A stretch of 30,085 nt of DNA, from positions 1-30,085 of the forward strand of contig CALQZN010000004.1 in NCBI GenBank assembly GCA_943349675.1, written 5' to 3'. The position numbers and the translations under genes are program-made. Positions 9,589-16,522 of the stretch are shown in pieces. Each line of letters starts with the position of its first letter. Position 1 is the stretch's first letter. This DNA is from Candidatus Nomurabacteria bacterium. Lineage in GTDB: Bacteria > Patescibacteriota > Minisyncoccia > Phycocordibacterales > SBAW01. The notes below the pieces were generated by a model. The model was not told the DNA's origin. It did no database searches and worked only from the letters and a program-made list of their open reading frames with translations.

Positions 9589-9594
9589 AGTGTA
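9589..9594 (-). promoter_or_regulatory. -10 box of the M23 gene, leaderless geometry
   Basis: TACACT on the minus strand, 7 nt before the ATG at 9581. Transcription should start at or next to the start codon. The -35 region overlaps the preceding terminator hairpin and shows no good match. Confidence 0.45.
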
Positions 9595-9599
9595 GCATA

Positions 9600-9629
9600 A
9601 AAAAATACGAGGCCACAGTGGTGGCCTCG
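9600..9629 (-). terminator. intrinsic terminator after the GNAT gene
   Basis: A perfect 9-bp stem (9608-9616 with 9621-9629), 4-nt loop, followed on the minus strand by a T-rich tract. It lies about 20 nt after the GNAT stop. Confidence 0.88.
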
Positions 9630-9649
9630 CGTTACTTATACCCTGATTG

Positions 9650-10246
9650 TCACCCAAGTGACAGCCCCATTACCACGGCTTTTTCTTCAAAACCAACGCT
9701 CTGGAAAAATCTCTGAGCGTCGGGATTGCTAGAGGAAACCTCTAGATAGCAGTTCTTGAACCCTGCCGCCGCCGCGGCTCGCAGCACCCAGTCAAGCATA
9801 TTCCTGCCAACTGCGCTGCTACGAAGCGTACTATCAACCATGATGTCTTCGACAACGATGTATTTTTGCTGCAACAAGAACGCCGTTATCACAGCAACAC
9901 CGACCAACTCTCCATGCTCGGTCTTTGCAACAAGCACGAAATGATCGATCGGACCCTTCGCCAAGCGCAACGCGTAAGGACTCAACTGAATGCGTCGACG
10001 AATCTCCTGGATGTTCTCGTTATGATCGAGACTCCATTGGTCAGACCCCAACACACGGGGACCTGGCTCATCGTCCACACCATTTCCATAGGACGTGTAG
10101 ACTTGTGGCTTATGCGTCGCAATAAAGTCAGCGACCATACTTGCGGTATCAGGGTCTCGCAACCAAGAAATGGTTACTGGCACCCCGATGGCCCTTGTCC
10201 GCTGAAGACGATTTTTGTCAGCGGGGATCGGCGCTACGTTACCCAT
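9650..10246 (-). CDS. GNAT-family N-acetyltransferase
   Basis: A 198-aa protein whose C-terminal half (about residues 95-198) has the GNAT fold pattern: a beta strand ending in VEDIMVDSTLRSSAVGRNML, which matches the acetyl-CoA-binding motif A, then LEVSSSNPDAQRFFQSVGF, the typical motif B where the acyl acceptor site closes. The substrate cannot be read from the sequence. The N-terminal ~90 residues are not recognised. The ATG has a strong Shine-Dalgarno site (AGGGGGA, 6 nt upstream) and the gene has its own promoter and terminator, so it is a one-gene transcription unit, a style shared with the accessory genes rather than the core genes of this window. Confidence 0.85.
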   Translation of the reverse strand: MGNVAPIPADKNRLQRTRAIGVPVTISWLRDPDTASMVADFIATHKPQVYTSYGNGVDDEPGPRVLGSDQWSLDHNENIQEIRRRIQLSPYALRLAKGPIDHFVLVAKTEHGELVGVAVITAFLLQQKYIVVEDIMVDSTLRSSAVGRNMLDWVLRAAAAAGFKNCYLEVSSSNPDAQRFFQSVGFEEKAVVMGLSLG

Positions 10247-10319
10247 TCGTTTCCCCCTACCTCTATTTGCTGCAAAAACATCACGCCATAACTAGCGCAA
10301 TGTCAACTTTCCAGAAATA

Positions 10320-10348
10320 ACCATATAATACATACAAAAAAATGTCAA
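10320..10348 (-). promoter_or_regulatory. promoter for the GNAT gene
   Basis: Minus strand: TTGACA at 10348-10343, 17-bp spacer, TATGGT at 10325-10320, giving a leader of about 65 nt. A second TTGACA further downstream, near 10304, has a poorer -10. Confidence 0.55.
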
Positions 10349-10366
10349 ATTTAGCTGTGCATAACC

Positions 10367-11014
10367 CTATTCTGGCTTACTTCTACTCCCCTCCTTCCAG
10401 GCGTCCATCTGGGCATGGTTGCCCGAAAGTAGCACTTTAGGCACCCGGTATTTCTTTCCTTTGTGCTCAAAAATCTCTGGCCGAGTGTAGATCTCGTGGC
10501 TGGCCACCCGCCCTTCTTCAAGTGATTCAAACTTGCCCAAGACACCGGGGATTTGTCGCGCAGTAGTGTCGATTATTGTAAGCGCAGGAAGTTCGCCACC
10601 CGTCAAAATATACGGACCAACTGAAACTTCTTCTGCTTTTAGTATTTTTTTGACCCGAGCATCTATCCCCTCGTAACGGCCACAGAGGATTATCACATCT
10701 TTTTGTTTGGTAAGTTTTTTTGCATATGCGTTGGTAAGCGGCGTGCCACCTGCTGCGGTAATCAGCACTTTTGCTTTTGGATTCTTTTTGCGGAGCTTCT
10801 CTACTGCACGCACAAAAGGCTCGGCCTGCAATACCATGCCGGGCCCGCCGCCGTAGGGCCGCTCATCTGCCTTACCCCATTTGTTTGTGACAAAGTCACG
10901 CAGCTGGTAACTTTTAATGGTAATTTTTTTACTACTTTGTGCACGGCCCAAAATCGACGCTCCTGCATAGGCATCTATTACTTCGGGGAAAAGGGTTATA
11001 ACGTGGAAATTCAT
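10367..11014 (-). CDS. trmD: tRNA (guanine37-N1)-methyltransferase TrmD
   Basis: Methylates G37 next to the anticodon using S-adenosylmethionine, which prevents +1 frameshifting. The 215-aa product has the N-terminal MNFHVITLFPEVI start, the ERPYGGGPGMV loop, LCGRYEGIDARV and the knotted SPOUT segment VGPYILTGGELPAL with the catalytic-site Asp in IIDTTARQIPGVLG. It is slightly shorter than E. coli TrmD (255 aa), mainly at the C-terminus. Its ATG overlaps the stop of the Nudix gene (ATGA, 11011-11014), so translation is probably coupled. In most bacteria trmD is preceded by rimM and followed by rplS; neither is here. Confidence 0.96.
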   Translation of the reverse strand: MNFHVITLFPEVIDAYAGASILGRAQSSKKITIKSYQLRDFVTNKWGKADERPYGGGPGMVLQAEPFVRAVEKLRKKNPKAKVLITAAGGTPLTNAYAKKLTKQKDVIILCGRYEGIDARVKKILKAEEVSVGPYILTGGELPALTIIDTTARQIPGVLGKFESLEEGRVASHEIYTRPEIFEHKGKKYRVPKVLLSGNHAQMDAWKEGSRSKPE

Positions 11015-11442
11015 AATAATTTCCCCTCATGTTTAGCAAAAAACGCAGGAAATTGCGAGTGCAGTTCGTCACCCAGACTCTTTATCTCTTCTATAGTGCC
11101 CCAACGGAGCTCGTCACATTTGTGCGGCTCGCCAATGCGTACTTCGTTTGGGTCGACCAACACTCGGAAGTCGTGCGCCACCCAATGTGTGGGCTGGCCC
11201 TTTTGTTCACGGAAGACGTCGCGATAACCTAAATGCTCCACCTCAAGCGGAGTTGTGCAAAACTCCTCCTGTAGCTCACGACGCAGAGCATCCTCTATTT
11301 TTTCGCCAAATTTAAGTCCTCCGCCGCCCGGGTCCCAAAGCCCTTGTTCGTCTCTGCAATTTTGAGAACGTTTTGCCACTAAATAATTACCCTTGCCGTC
11401 ATGGCAAAAAAAGCAAACGCTAATTCGTATAATGCCGTCCAT
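11011..11442 (-). CDS. Nudix hydrolase coupled to trmD
   Basis: A 143-aa single-domain Nudix protein. The Nudix box runs from G41 to T63 (E47, R55, E56, E59, E60), so all metal-binding acids are present; the usual Gly near its end is Cys62. Nudix enzymes cleave nucleoside diphosphates linked to another group; the substrate here (damaged dNTP, capped RNA 5' end or other) is not evident. Its stop overlaps the trmD start by 4 nt, placing it where rimM normally sits. Its ATG is only about 7 nt beyond the khpA terminator, so a promoter would have to overlap the hairpin (TACAGT in the loop is a candidate). Confidence 0.85.
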   Translation of the reverse strand: MDGIIRISVCFFCHDGKGNYLVAKRSQNCRDEQGLWDPGGGGLKFGEKIEDALRRELQEEFCTTPLEVEHLGYRDVFREQKGQPTHWVAHDFRVLVDPNEVRIGEPHKCDELRWGTIEEIKSLGDELHSQFPAFFAKHEGKLL

Positions 11443-11449
11443 AAATACA

Positions 11450-11483
11450 AAAAATCCGCACCATTACTGTAGCGCGGATTTTT
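11450..11483 (-). terminator. intrinsic terminator between khpA and the Nudix gene
   Basis: A 10-bp stem (11450-11459 with 11474-11483), 14-nt loop, followed on the minus strand by a T run. It lies 17 nt after the khpA stop. Confidence 0.82.
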
Positions 11484-11499
11484 ATGTTTGTCGTGGGTA

Positions 11500-11862
11500 T
11501 TAGAGGTTGTCGAGACCACCCATCGCTTCGTCTATCGACTTCATTGTAGGCGATGCAGACACCCCTTCTGCATGGCTGCCGTCCCATCCTGTGTCGGCCG
11601 AGCTTTTGATGCCACCAGCTGGCTCGTTGATTTTGAGGTTTACACGAGCGTTGTGCTTCATCCCCACTACGCGAAGCAGTGTACGGATGGCTTTAGCGGT
11701 GTTGCCCGAGCGACCAATCACTTTGCCCATATCTTCTGGGTTCAAATCCAAAGTAAGCAACACGCCCATCTCGTCGACGGTGCGGTTTATTTTTACCTCC
11801 TCTGGATGCTCTACCAAACCTTTGACTACAAACTCTAAAAATTCTTGGTCTCTCTCTGCCAT
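11500..11862 (-). CDS. khpA: KH-domain RNA-binding protein KhpA
   Basis: A small RNA-binding protein of the KhpA (YlqC) family. It has one KH domain with the GxxG loop at G50-G53 within VIGRSGNTAKAIRTLL. After residue 80 there is a 40-aa Gly/Ser/Asp-rich tail that ordinary KhpA (about 75-80 aa) lacks. In Gram-positive bacteria KhpA pairs with KhpB/Jag and affects small RNAs and cell division. Its place directly after rpsP is the classic one. The gap to rpsP is 38 nt and holds no clear terminator, so the two are probably co-transcribed. Confidence 0.92.
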   Translation of the reverse strand: MAERDQEFLEFVVKGLVEHPEEVKINRTVDEMGVLLTLDLNPEDMGKVIGRSGNTAKAIRTLLRVVGMKHNARVNLKINEPAGGIKSSADTGWDGSHAEGVSASPTMKSIDEAMGGLDNL

Positions 11863-11900
11863 GTCAGTATATTTAATTTACTAAACGCCCTACAGTAATT

Positions 11901-12308
11901 TTATGCAGCAGGCGTCTCTTCTGCAACCGGGTTATCCTCTGTTTGTGCTGGCTCTGCAGACTCTACTTCTGCTGGAACTTCTTCTACTGGAGCGACTGCC
12001 GGTGCAGCAGGTTCAGGAGCCATTTCTTTTGCCGCAACGGTCTTCTTTGGAAGTACGTTTATTTTTTTAGCGTCGATGATTTTTTGAGAGACAAGCAAGT
12101 TGTGCACGGTGTCTGATGCTTGTGCACCATTTTTGAGCCAATGGAGGACGCGGTCGCCTTTAATCTCTACGCGGTCAACACGAGGGTCGTACGAGCCAAC
12201 CATCTCGAGGTAGTTACCTGTCTTTGGCTTCTTTTTTGAGTCAACAACAACAACCCGGAAACTCGGGTCGTTCTTCCTGCCACGGCGCTGGAGTCGTATA
12301 TTTATCAC
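11901..12308 (-). CDS. rpsP: 30S ribosomal protein S16 with Ala/Pro/Glu tail
   Basis: S16 of the small ribosomal subunit. The core (to about residue 85) follows the family closely: INIRLQRRGRKNDPSFRVVVVDS and then GNYLEMVGSYDP. About 45 further residues are Ala/Pro/Glu/Val-rich and probably disordered. I choose the GTG at 12308-12306, giving MINIRL as in other S16 proteins. The upstream in-frame GTG at 12317 overlaps the -10 box and would not be transcribed. With TACAGT ending 7 nt before the chosen GTG the mRNA should be leaderless. Divergent to rnr; heads the rpsP-khpA unit. Confidence 0.94.
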   Translation of the reverse strand: MINIRLQRRGRKNDPSFRVVVVDSKKKPKTGNYLEMVGSYDPRVDRVEIKGDRVLHWLKNGAQASDTVHNLLVSQKIIDAKKINVLPKKTVAAKEMAPEPAAPAVAPVEEVPAEVESAEPAQTEDNPVAEETPAA

Positions 12309-12315
12309 GTAGCCC

Positions 12316-12343
12316 ACTGTAGCAGCCTATAGCAAAAAGTCAA
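12316..12343 (-). promoter_or_regulatory. rpsP promoter, leaderless geometry
   Basis: Minus strand: TTGACT at 12343-12338, 16-bp spacer, TACAGT at 12321-12316, then 7 nt to the GTG at 12308. Confidence 0.6.
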
Positions 12344-12352
12344 CAACTACGC

Positions 12353-12358
12353 TATAGT
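12353..12358 (+). promoter_or_regulatory. rnr -10 box
   Basis: TATAGT, 10 nt before the in-frame GTG at 12369, in the 60-bp gap shared with the divergent rpsP promoter. The -35 region is poor. Confidence 0.42.
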
Positions 12359-12368
12359 GGGCCGTATT

Positions 12369-14336
12369 GTGGGCACAAAACACGTCTCTGGCATCCTCCA
12401 AGTAACTCGCAAAGCCGTAGGGTATTTGGCATTCCCCATTGAAGCTGGAGTCAAGAAAACACTCGAAGATATCGAGGTAGGCCCCGAGCATTTAGGTGGT
12501 GCGCTCAATGGCGACACTGTCTCGGTCGAGATTATAGGCACCTCGCCCCGCACTACTGGCAAAGTGGTCAAAGTTATAAGCCGTGCCAAAACAGAGTTTG
12601 TGGGCACACTCAAACACATCAATGACCAGTGGGTGGTCTTGGCAAGTGACATCAAATTTTACCGACCTATACATATCGAGCATCTACTTGAAGGTTCTGT
12701 GGCAGGTTCAAAAGTACTTGTCGAGCTAGTATCGTTTGATGGTAAAACCGACCCTAAAGGTACAATTACAGAAGTAATCGGCATCGCGGGCGAGCACCGC
12801 GCTGAGATGAACGCCATCGTGCTTGAACACGGGTTTAAAACCGAGTTCCCTGCTGCCGTTGTACAAGAAGCACAAAAAATCGAAAAAGAGCACGCCGCAA
12901 TCATCGCAAGCGAAATTCCAAAACGTGCCGACTTTCGCAACCTCACAACTATGACCATTGACCCGTTTGACGCAAAAGACTTCGACGATGCCCTGTCACT
13001 ACGCAAACTAGACAATGACGAGTGGGAGGTGGGCATACACATTGCCGACGCAACTTTTTTTGTCCGCCCCGGCACTGCACTCGACGACGAGGCAGTAAAA
13101 CGCGGTACAAGCGTGTACCTGGTAGATGCAACCATCCCCATGCTTCCACTGGAGCTTTCTGGCAATGTGTGCAGTTTGCGCGAAGGAGAAGACAGACTCG
13201 CTTTTTCTGCAGTGTTTCGCATAACAAGCAAAGGAAAGGTTTTGGAGCGCACATTTACCAAGTCGGTCATACGATCAAACAAACGATTTACGTACGAAGA
13301 AGCGCAGCAAATTTTGAATGACGTTGACGCAAATAAAAACCCAGACTCCCCATTTACTGCCGACTTAGTGACCTTGCGCACCCTGTCCCGCATTTTGCGC
13401 AAACAACGCGACGAAGAGGGTGCTATAGACTTCGGTGACAACGAAGTAAAGTTTATCCTCGACGAAAAAGGTGTGCCCACCGGGGTGGTGCGCAAAGAAC
13501 GCATCGAGACGAACCAGCTTATTGAAGAGTTTATGCTTTTGGCAAACCGCGAGGTCGCAGCACATATATCAAAACTTGCAGAAAAACTTCCTGAACATGG
13601 GTTGGTCTTTTTGTACCGCATCCACGACACACCAAAGGAAGACCGCATCGAAGAGCTGGCGACATTTGTACGTGCCGTTGGCTACGAGTTTGGGCACCTC
13701 AAATCAAAAAAAAGCACCCACAAGTACTCTGCCCGCGACATTGCACACTTGCTTAAACAAATAGAAGGAAAACCCGAGGAACATTTGATACGCACAGCAA
13801 CGCTGCGCACCATGGCAAAGGCCATATATTCAACCAAAAACATCGGCCACTTTGGTTTAGCGTTTGAGTACTACACACACTTTACTTCGCCCATACGCCG
13901 CTACCCCGACATGTTGGTGCATCGCATACTCGAGAGTCATCTAAGCGGCAAACCTATGACGCGACGCGAGTTTACTAACCTCGAGACAATGTGTATTACC
14001 GCAAGCGGGCAAGAGGCAAAGGCCGTGAGCGCCGAGCGCGACTCTATACGCTACAAACAGGTGGAATATTTGAGCAGTAAAATTGGTCAAGAGTTTGATG
14101 CAGTGATCTCTGGCGTGACCGAGTGGGGCCTCTATGTAGAAGACATGGTGAGCGCATCGGAAGGTTTGGTGCGGGTGCGCACCATTGGCGACGATTTTTA
14201 TAATTACAATCAAAAAGAGTACGCGCTGGTGGGCCAGCGGACAAAAAAATCCTTCACCTTGGGCGACAAGGTGAAGGTAAAGTTGGTTGCTACCGATTTG
14301 GCAGCGCGGACAGTCGACTTCGAGTTGGTACGCTAG
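12369..14336 (+). CDS. rnr: ribonuclease R (RNB-family 3'-5' exoribonuclease)
   Basis: Degrades structured RNA from the 3' end. The ~655-aa protein has an N-terminal OB/cold-shock region, the RNB catalytic domain with the active-site Asp cluster in IDPFDAKDFDDALS, the second RNB signature FTSPIRRYPDMLVHRIL, and a C-terminal S1 domain (GQEFDAVISGVTEWGLYVE onward). It is shorter than E. coli RNase R (about 810 aa), lacking the N-terminal helix-turn-helix and the Lys-rich tail. Two in-frame GTG codons are possible, 12357 and 12369. The first overlaps the TATAGT box, so I prefer 12369. It converges with the gene at 14338, only 1 nt apart, and its last codons hold that gene's terminator. Confidence 0.95.
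   Translation: MGTKHVSGILQVTRKAVGYLAFPIEAGVKKTLEDIEVGPEHLGGALNGDTVSVEIIGTSPRTTGKVVKVISRAKTEFVGTLKHINDQWVVLASDIKFYRPIHIEHLLEGSVAGSKVLVELVSFDGKTDPKGTITEVIGIAGEHRAEMNAIVLEHGFKTEFPAAVVQEAQKIEKEHAAIIASEIPKRADFRNLTTMTIDPFDAKDFDDALSLRKLDNDEWEVGIHIADATFFVRPGTALDDEAVKRGTSVYLVDATIPMLPLELSGNVCSLREGEDRLAFSAVFRITSKGKVLERTFTKSVIRSNKRFTYEEAQQILNDVDANKNPDSPFTADLVTLRTLSRILRKQRDEEGAIDFGDNEVKFILDEKGVPTGVVRKERIETNQLIEEFMLLANREVAAHISKLAEKLPEHGLVFLYRIHDTPKEDRIEELATFVRAVGYEFGHLKSKKSTHKYSARDIAHLLKQIEGKPEEHLIRTATLRTMAKAIYSTKNIGHFGLAFEYYTHFTSPIRRYPDMLVHRILESHLSGKPMTRREFTNLETMCITASGQEAKAVSAERDSIRYKQVEYLSSKIGQEFDAVISGVTEWGLYVEDMVSASEGLVRVRTIGDDFYNYNQKEYALVGQRTKKSFTLGDKVKVKLVATDLAARTVDFELVR
14243..14277 (-). terminator. 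terminator embedded in the end of rnr, serving the opposite-strand gene
   Basis: A perfect 10-bp stem (14251-14260 with 14268-14277), 7-nt loop, followed on the minus strand by A-T7. It lies inside the rnr reading frame, in codons for its S1 domain, about 60 nt after the stop of the minus-strand gene at 14338. Confidence 0.78.
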
Positions 14337-14337
14337 C

Positions 14338-14604
14338 TCACGTAAGGCCCAGCAAACTGGGCAGCTGAGAGGGGTCGGATGGAAACTTGACCCCATTGGG
14401 AATAGTCACAACCGAGCGGAGATCTGCAAGAAAATCCCTTGACGTGGGCGTCCGCCACGGCACATCCGGCATGGCGTTGTCACGACGATACGCAACACCA
14501 AAACAGCGACCTTCTGCCGTGGTCACCACGCCGTATCGGACCCGATAAGGCCCGACCTGAACTTCCTGACTGAGGATAGACTCAATAGACCTGCTTTCCG
14601 GCAT
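14338..14604 (-). CDS. small protein of unknown function (88 aa)
   Basis: Not recognised. It has no signal peptide, membrane segment or Cys motif; composition is mixed, with VGPYRVRYGVVTTAEGR and RCFGVAYRR suggesting a small beta-rich domain. It is G+C-richer than rnr. The ATG at 14604 is chosen because AGGGGG lies 5-6 nt upstream; the earlier GTG at 14610 would overlap that site. It has its own promoter and a terminator, hence a single-gene unit, which supports that it is expressed. Confidence 0.65.
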   Translation of the reverse strand: MPESRSIESILSQEVQVGPYRVRYGVVTTAEGRCFGVAYRRDNAMPDVPWRTPTSRDFLADLRSVVTIPNGVKFPSDPSQLPSLLGLT

Positions 14605-14653
14605 AGTCACCCCCTGTACTTATGTACACTTCCGCCCGATGCGGAATTCTTTT

Positions 14654-14683
14654 TATATAAACCCAGAAATAGTTATTTAGCAA
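14654..14683 (-). promoter_or_regulatory. promoter for the 88-aa gene
   Basis: Minus strand: TTGCTA at 14683-14678, 18-bp spacer, TATATA at 14659-14654. An imperfect-centre repeat TGTAC-ATAA-GTACA lies in the leader just before the Shine-Dalgarno site. Confidence 0.42.
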
Positions 14684-14689
14684 CTGCAG

Positions 14690-14722
14690 TAAAAAAACAA
14701 CCCGCACACAAGGTACGGGTTG
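14690..14722 (-). terminator. intrinsic terminator after the four-helix membrane gene
   Basis: A 7-bp stem (14698-14704 with 14716-14722) followed on the minus strand by T7. It starts 3 nt after the stop at 14725. Confidence 0.82.
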
Positions 14723-14724
14723 GG

Positions 14725-15177
14725 TCATCCTTCTTCGCTCATGCCTATGGAGCGCTTGAGCGTCGCGGAGTTGATGAAGAAAGCCAAGACGACCTGCGTC
14801 GCCGACACCATCAACAGGATTAGAAACTCCGTATTGTTGAATATCTGGAGGACAGGGAGGCCGGCGGCGCCGAGAACAAACAACACAAGCATTGCGACGG
14901 CGACGAACAGCATCCGCAATGCCTCGCTGGTATTGTCGACGCCAGGGTTGGCTACTCGCAGTAGCTCGAACATGGCCACGAAGAATCCGAACAGGTAGAG
15001 CACCTCCACCCACGAGAGGGCGTATGGCCCGATCGAGAAGAACGTTGCTCGGACGTTGGTGACAGACAGCGCCACCACCACGTATAGGAGCACCGGGAGG
15101 ATGAACATCGGCACCCTCGCAAAGATGCGGCGACGGGGCCGCGTCATGGCCGCCGCAGCAAGCGCAGAAGTAACCAT
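14725..15177 (-). CDS. four-helix membrane protein of unknown function
   Basis: A 150-aa hydrophobic protein with four predicted membrane helices at about residues 22-41, 54-74, 88-108 and 116-137, a basic N-terminus (TRPRRR) and short loops. I recognise no family; small four-helix proteins of this kind include channel-like and scaffold proteins. Codon use is G+C-rich. The ATG has AGGA about 10 nt upstream and a textbook promoter, so it is likely expressed alone. A start at the internal Met11 is possible but has no ribosome site. Confidence 0.72.
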   Translation of the reverse strand: MVTSALAAAAMTRPRRRIFARVPMFILPVLLYVVVALSVTNVRATFFSIGPYALSWVEVLYLFGFFVAMFELLRVANPGVDNTSEALRMLFVAVAMLVLFVLGAAGLPVLQIFNNTEFLILLMVSATQVVLAFFINSATLKRSIGMSEEG

Positions 15178-15221
15178 TACATTGGATCCTTATACAAGCA
15201 GTCGAAGACCGACCACCACAA

Positions 15222-15250
15222 CTATTACATCACATCTATTTTTTTGTCAA
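15222..15250 (-). promoter_or_regulatory. promoter for the four-helix membrane gene
   Basis: Minus strand: TTGACA at 15250-15245, 17-bp spacer, TAATAG at 15227-15222; leader of about 40 nt. Confidence 0.7.
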
Positions 15251-15263
15251 TATCTGTTTCGTG

Positions 15264-15298
15264 TATAAAAAATACCGCGCAGAGTGATCTGCGCGGTA
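15264..15298 (-). terminator. intrinsic terminator after the periplasmic binding-like gene
   Basis: A perfect 11-bp stem (15273-15283 with 15288-15298), 4-nt loop, followed on the minus strand by a T6 tract. Confidence 0.92.
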
Positions 15299-15341
15299 GA
15301 GCCAAAGAAGGCATGTGGCCGGACTTGCTGCTGGGCTGCAA

Positions 15342-16301
15342 TTACCGGCGAACGGTTTCATTGTAGAGATTTTTCCCCGCACCCATCGCCCTGTCCGACC
15401 ATTGAGCCAAAGTCGAGAGTATGTCACCCTTGGGCAACAAATCCGGATCGCGAAGTGCCGCGACGACCGCCTTGTACAGAGGGTCCGAGATCTTGTCGAC
15501 ATTCATGTAGACGGTGACGCCGGTGTGGATGGTCCGCACTTGTGTGCCACCGATCCCCAAGAATCCACCCGTGAGCGGCGCGGCCATGATCTGGTACGCC
15601 GGACGGCCGTTGATCTGCGGAGTTGCCAGCAGCGGACTGTCGAGCGGCACGAAGAACAGGTCGTCCGACGCCACGACCGTCATGACGCGCTCGTCGGCCG
15701 GATTGGGCATGTTGACGAAACAAACCATGTCGCGCAGACCCGCGCGCAACCGGCCGGCCTCGACGTCGAACTTGAAGTTGTCCTGATATTTGACATCCAC
15801 GTTCTTGCCGAAGCTCGGAAATGTCTTGCGTAGGAAGCCGAGTGTGCCCGCCGGGCCAGAGCTCGGCCCATAGGTCGATACGACATAGGGCTTGTCGGGC
15901 TTCTCCGAATCGTTCAGAACACCCCAAGCATTCGCCGTGGGTATCCTGCCGCCCTTTTTGGCGACACAGAAGAGCGCCTCGGGGACAATGAACCCAACCG
16001 AGCCCATCGCTTCAGTGGCATTGCCGCCCTTCGCTTGATCTTCGAGCAACTTGAGTCCGAAGACATCGAGCTGGCCGAGTGCCAGAGGCACCGCGCCCTT
16101 GAAGACGTCGTCGAAATTCTGGCCGGAGCCAGCGGACGGTTCGCACGTCAGACTGAGTCCTGTCTTTGCCAACGAGGCCGCGATGGCCGGACAGATTTTC
16201 GCATTGTACGCACCGGCCGCAGAGGCCGTCTGCATCTTTTCGGCAGCAAACACAGGGCTGCCAGACAGCAGCAGTGCGGCGGCCAACAACAAACGTTTCA
16301 T
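15342..16301 (-). CDS. exported solute-binding-like protein (possible TAXI/TRAP-type)
   Basis: A 319-aa exported protein. A clean signal peptide (KR, a Leu/Ala core, cleavage near PVFA-AEK) leads into a mature domain whose start (a GAYN motif, then CEPSAGSGQNFDDVFKG and ALGQLDVFGL) resembles TAXI-type periplasmic binding proteins of TRAP transporters. This is a weak family call. No transporter subunit is next to it. The ATG at 16301 is chosen: GGGAG lies just upstream and the signal peptide starts there; the 10 residues upstream do not fit. The gene is clearly G+C-richer than the core genes and reads like a proteobacterial gene, which suggests transfer. It has its own promoter and terminator. 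Confidence 0.75.
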   Translation of the reverse strand: MKRLLLAAALLLSGSPVFAAEKMQTASAAGAYNAKICPAIAASLAKTGLSLTCEPSAGSGQNFDDVFKGAVPLALGQLDVFGLKLLEDQAKGGNATEAMGSVGFIVPEALFCVAKKGGRIPTANAWGVLNDSEKPDKPYVVSTYGPSSGPAGTLGFLRKTFPSFGKNVDVKYQDNFKFDVEAGRLRAGLRDMVCFVNMPNPADERVMTVVASDDLFFVPLDSPLLATPQINGRPAYQIMAAPLTGGFLGIGGTQVRTIHTGVTVYMNVDKISDPLYKAVVAALRDPDLLPKGDILSTLAQWSDRAMGAGKNLYNETVRR

Positions 16302-16430
16302 TGTGTATCTCCCAAGAAATGTCTCGGCCATGTGCCAAAACAGGACAGGTCATCAGACCTCCGATTTAAGGCTTGTGCAAAACCCTAAACAGGAGATCCG
16401 ATGTTTTTTGTATGAAAGAACAGCAACGCT

Positions 16431-16459
16431 AAATTAGCACGCATACTAAATACTGTCAA
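16431..16459 (-). promoter_or_regulatory. promoter for the solute-binding-like gene
   Basis: Minus strand: TTGACA at 16459-16454, 17-bp spacer, TAATTT at 16436-16431; leader of about 120 nt. Confidence 0.65.
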
Positions 16460-16460
16460 T

Positions 16461-16488
16461 TTGACATATATAGTTTATACAGTACTGT
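16461..16488 (+). promoter_or_regulatory. promoter for the two-helix membrane gene
   Basis: Plus strand: TTGACA at 16461-16466, 16-bp spacer, TACTGT at 16483-16488. Its -35 is 1 bp from the -35 of the opposite promoter, so TGTCAA-T-TTGACA forms a palindrome and only one polymerase could bind at a time. Confidence 0.55.
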
Positions 16489-16490
16489 AT
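16477..16490. promoter_or_regulatory. 14-bp perfect palindrome over the -10 box, possible operator
   Basis: ATACAGTACTGTAT is its own reverse complement and covers the -10 of the plus-strand promoter. Right after it, TCACCG (16490-16495) can pair with CGGTGA (16514-16519), which contains the ribosome site of the gene at 16523. Confidence 0.35.
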
Positions 16491-16522
16491 CACCGGAAAG
16501 ATCAACAAAAAAACGGTGACAC

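Noticed and set aside
9904..10291. Plus-strand open frames over the GNAT gene
   Set aside because: Antisense shadows of a gene that has its own promoter, ribosome site and terminator.
12659..13648. Long minus-strand open frame (329 codons) opposite rnr
   Set aside because: It lies wholly antisense to a well-conserved RNase R, and its Ser/Arg-rich translation has no recognisable domain or start signal.
16302..16331. Upstream start for the solute-binding-like protein
   Set aside because: The signal peptide and the ribosome site both point to the ATG at 16301.
16454..16490. Possible LexA/SOS box between the divergent promoters
   Set aside because: The repeats are ACAG-TA-CTGT and TGTCAA-T-TTGACA, which fit neither the CTGT-N8-ACAG nor the Gram-positive LexA site.
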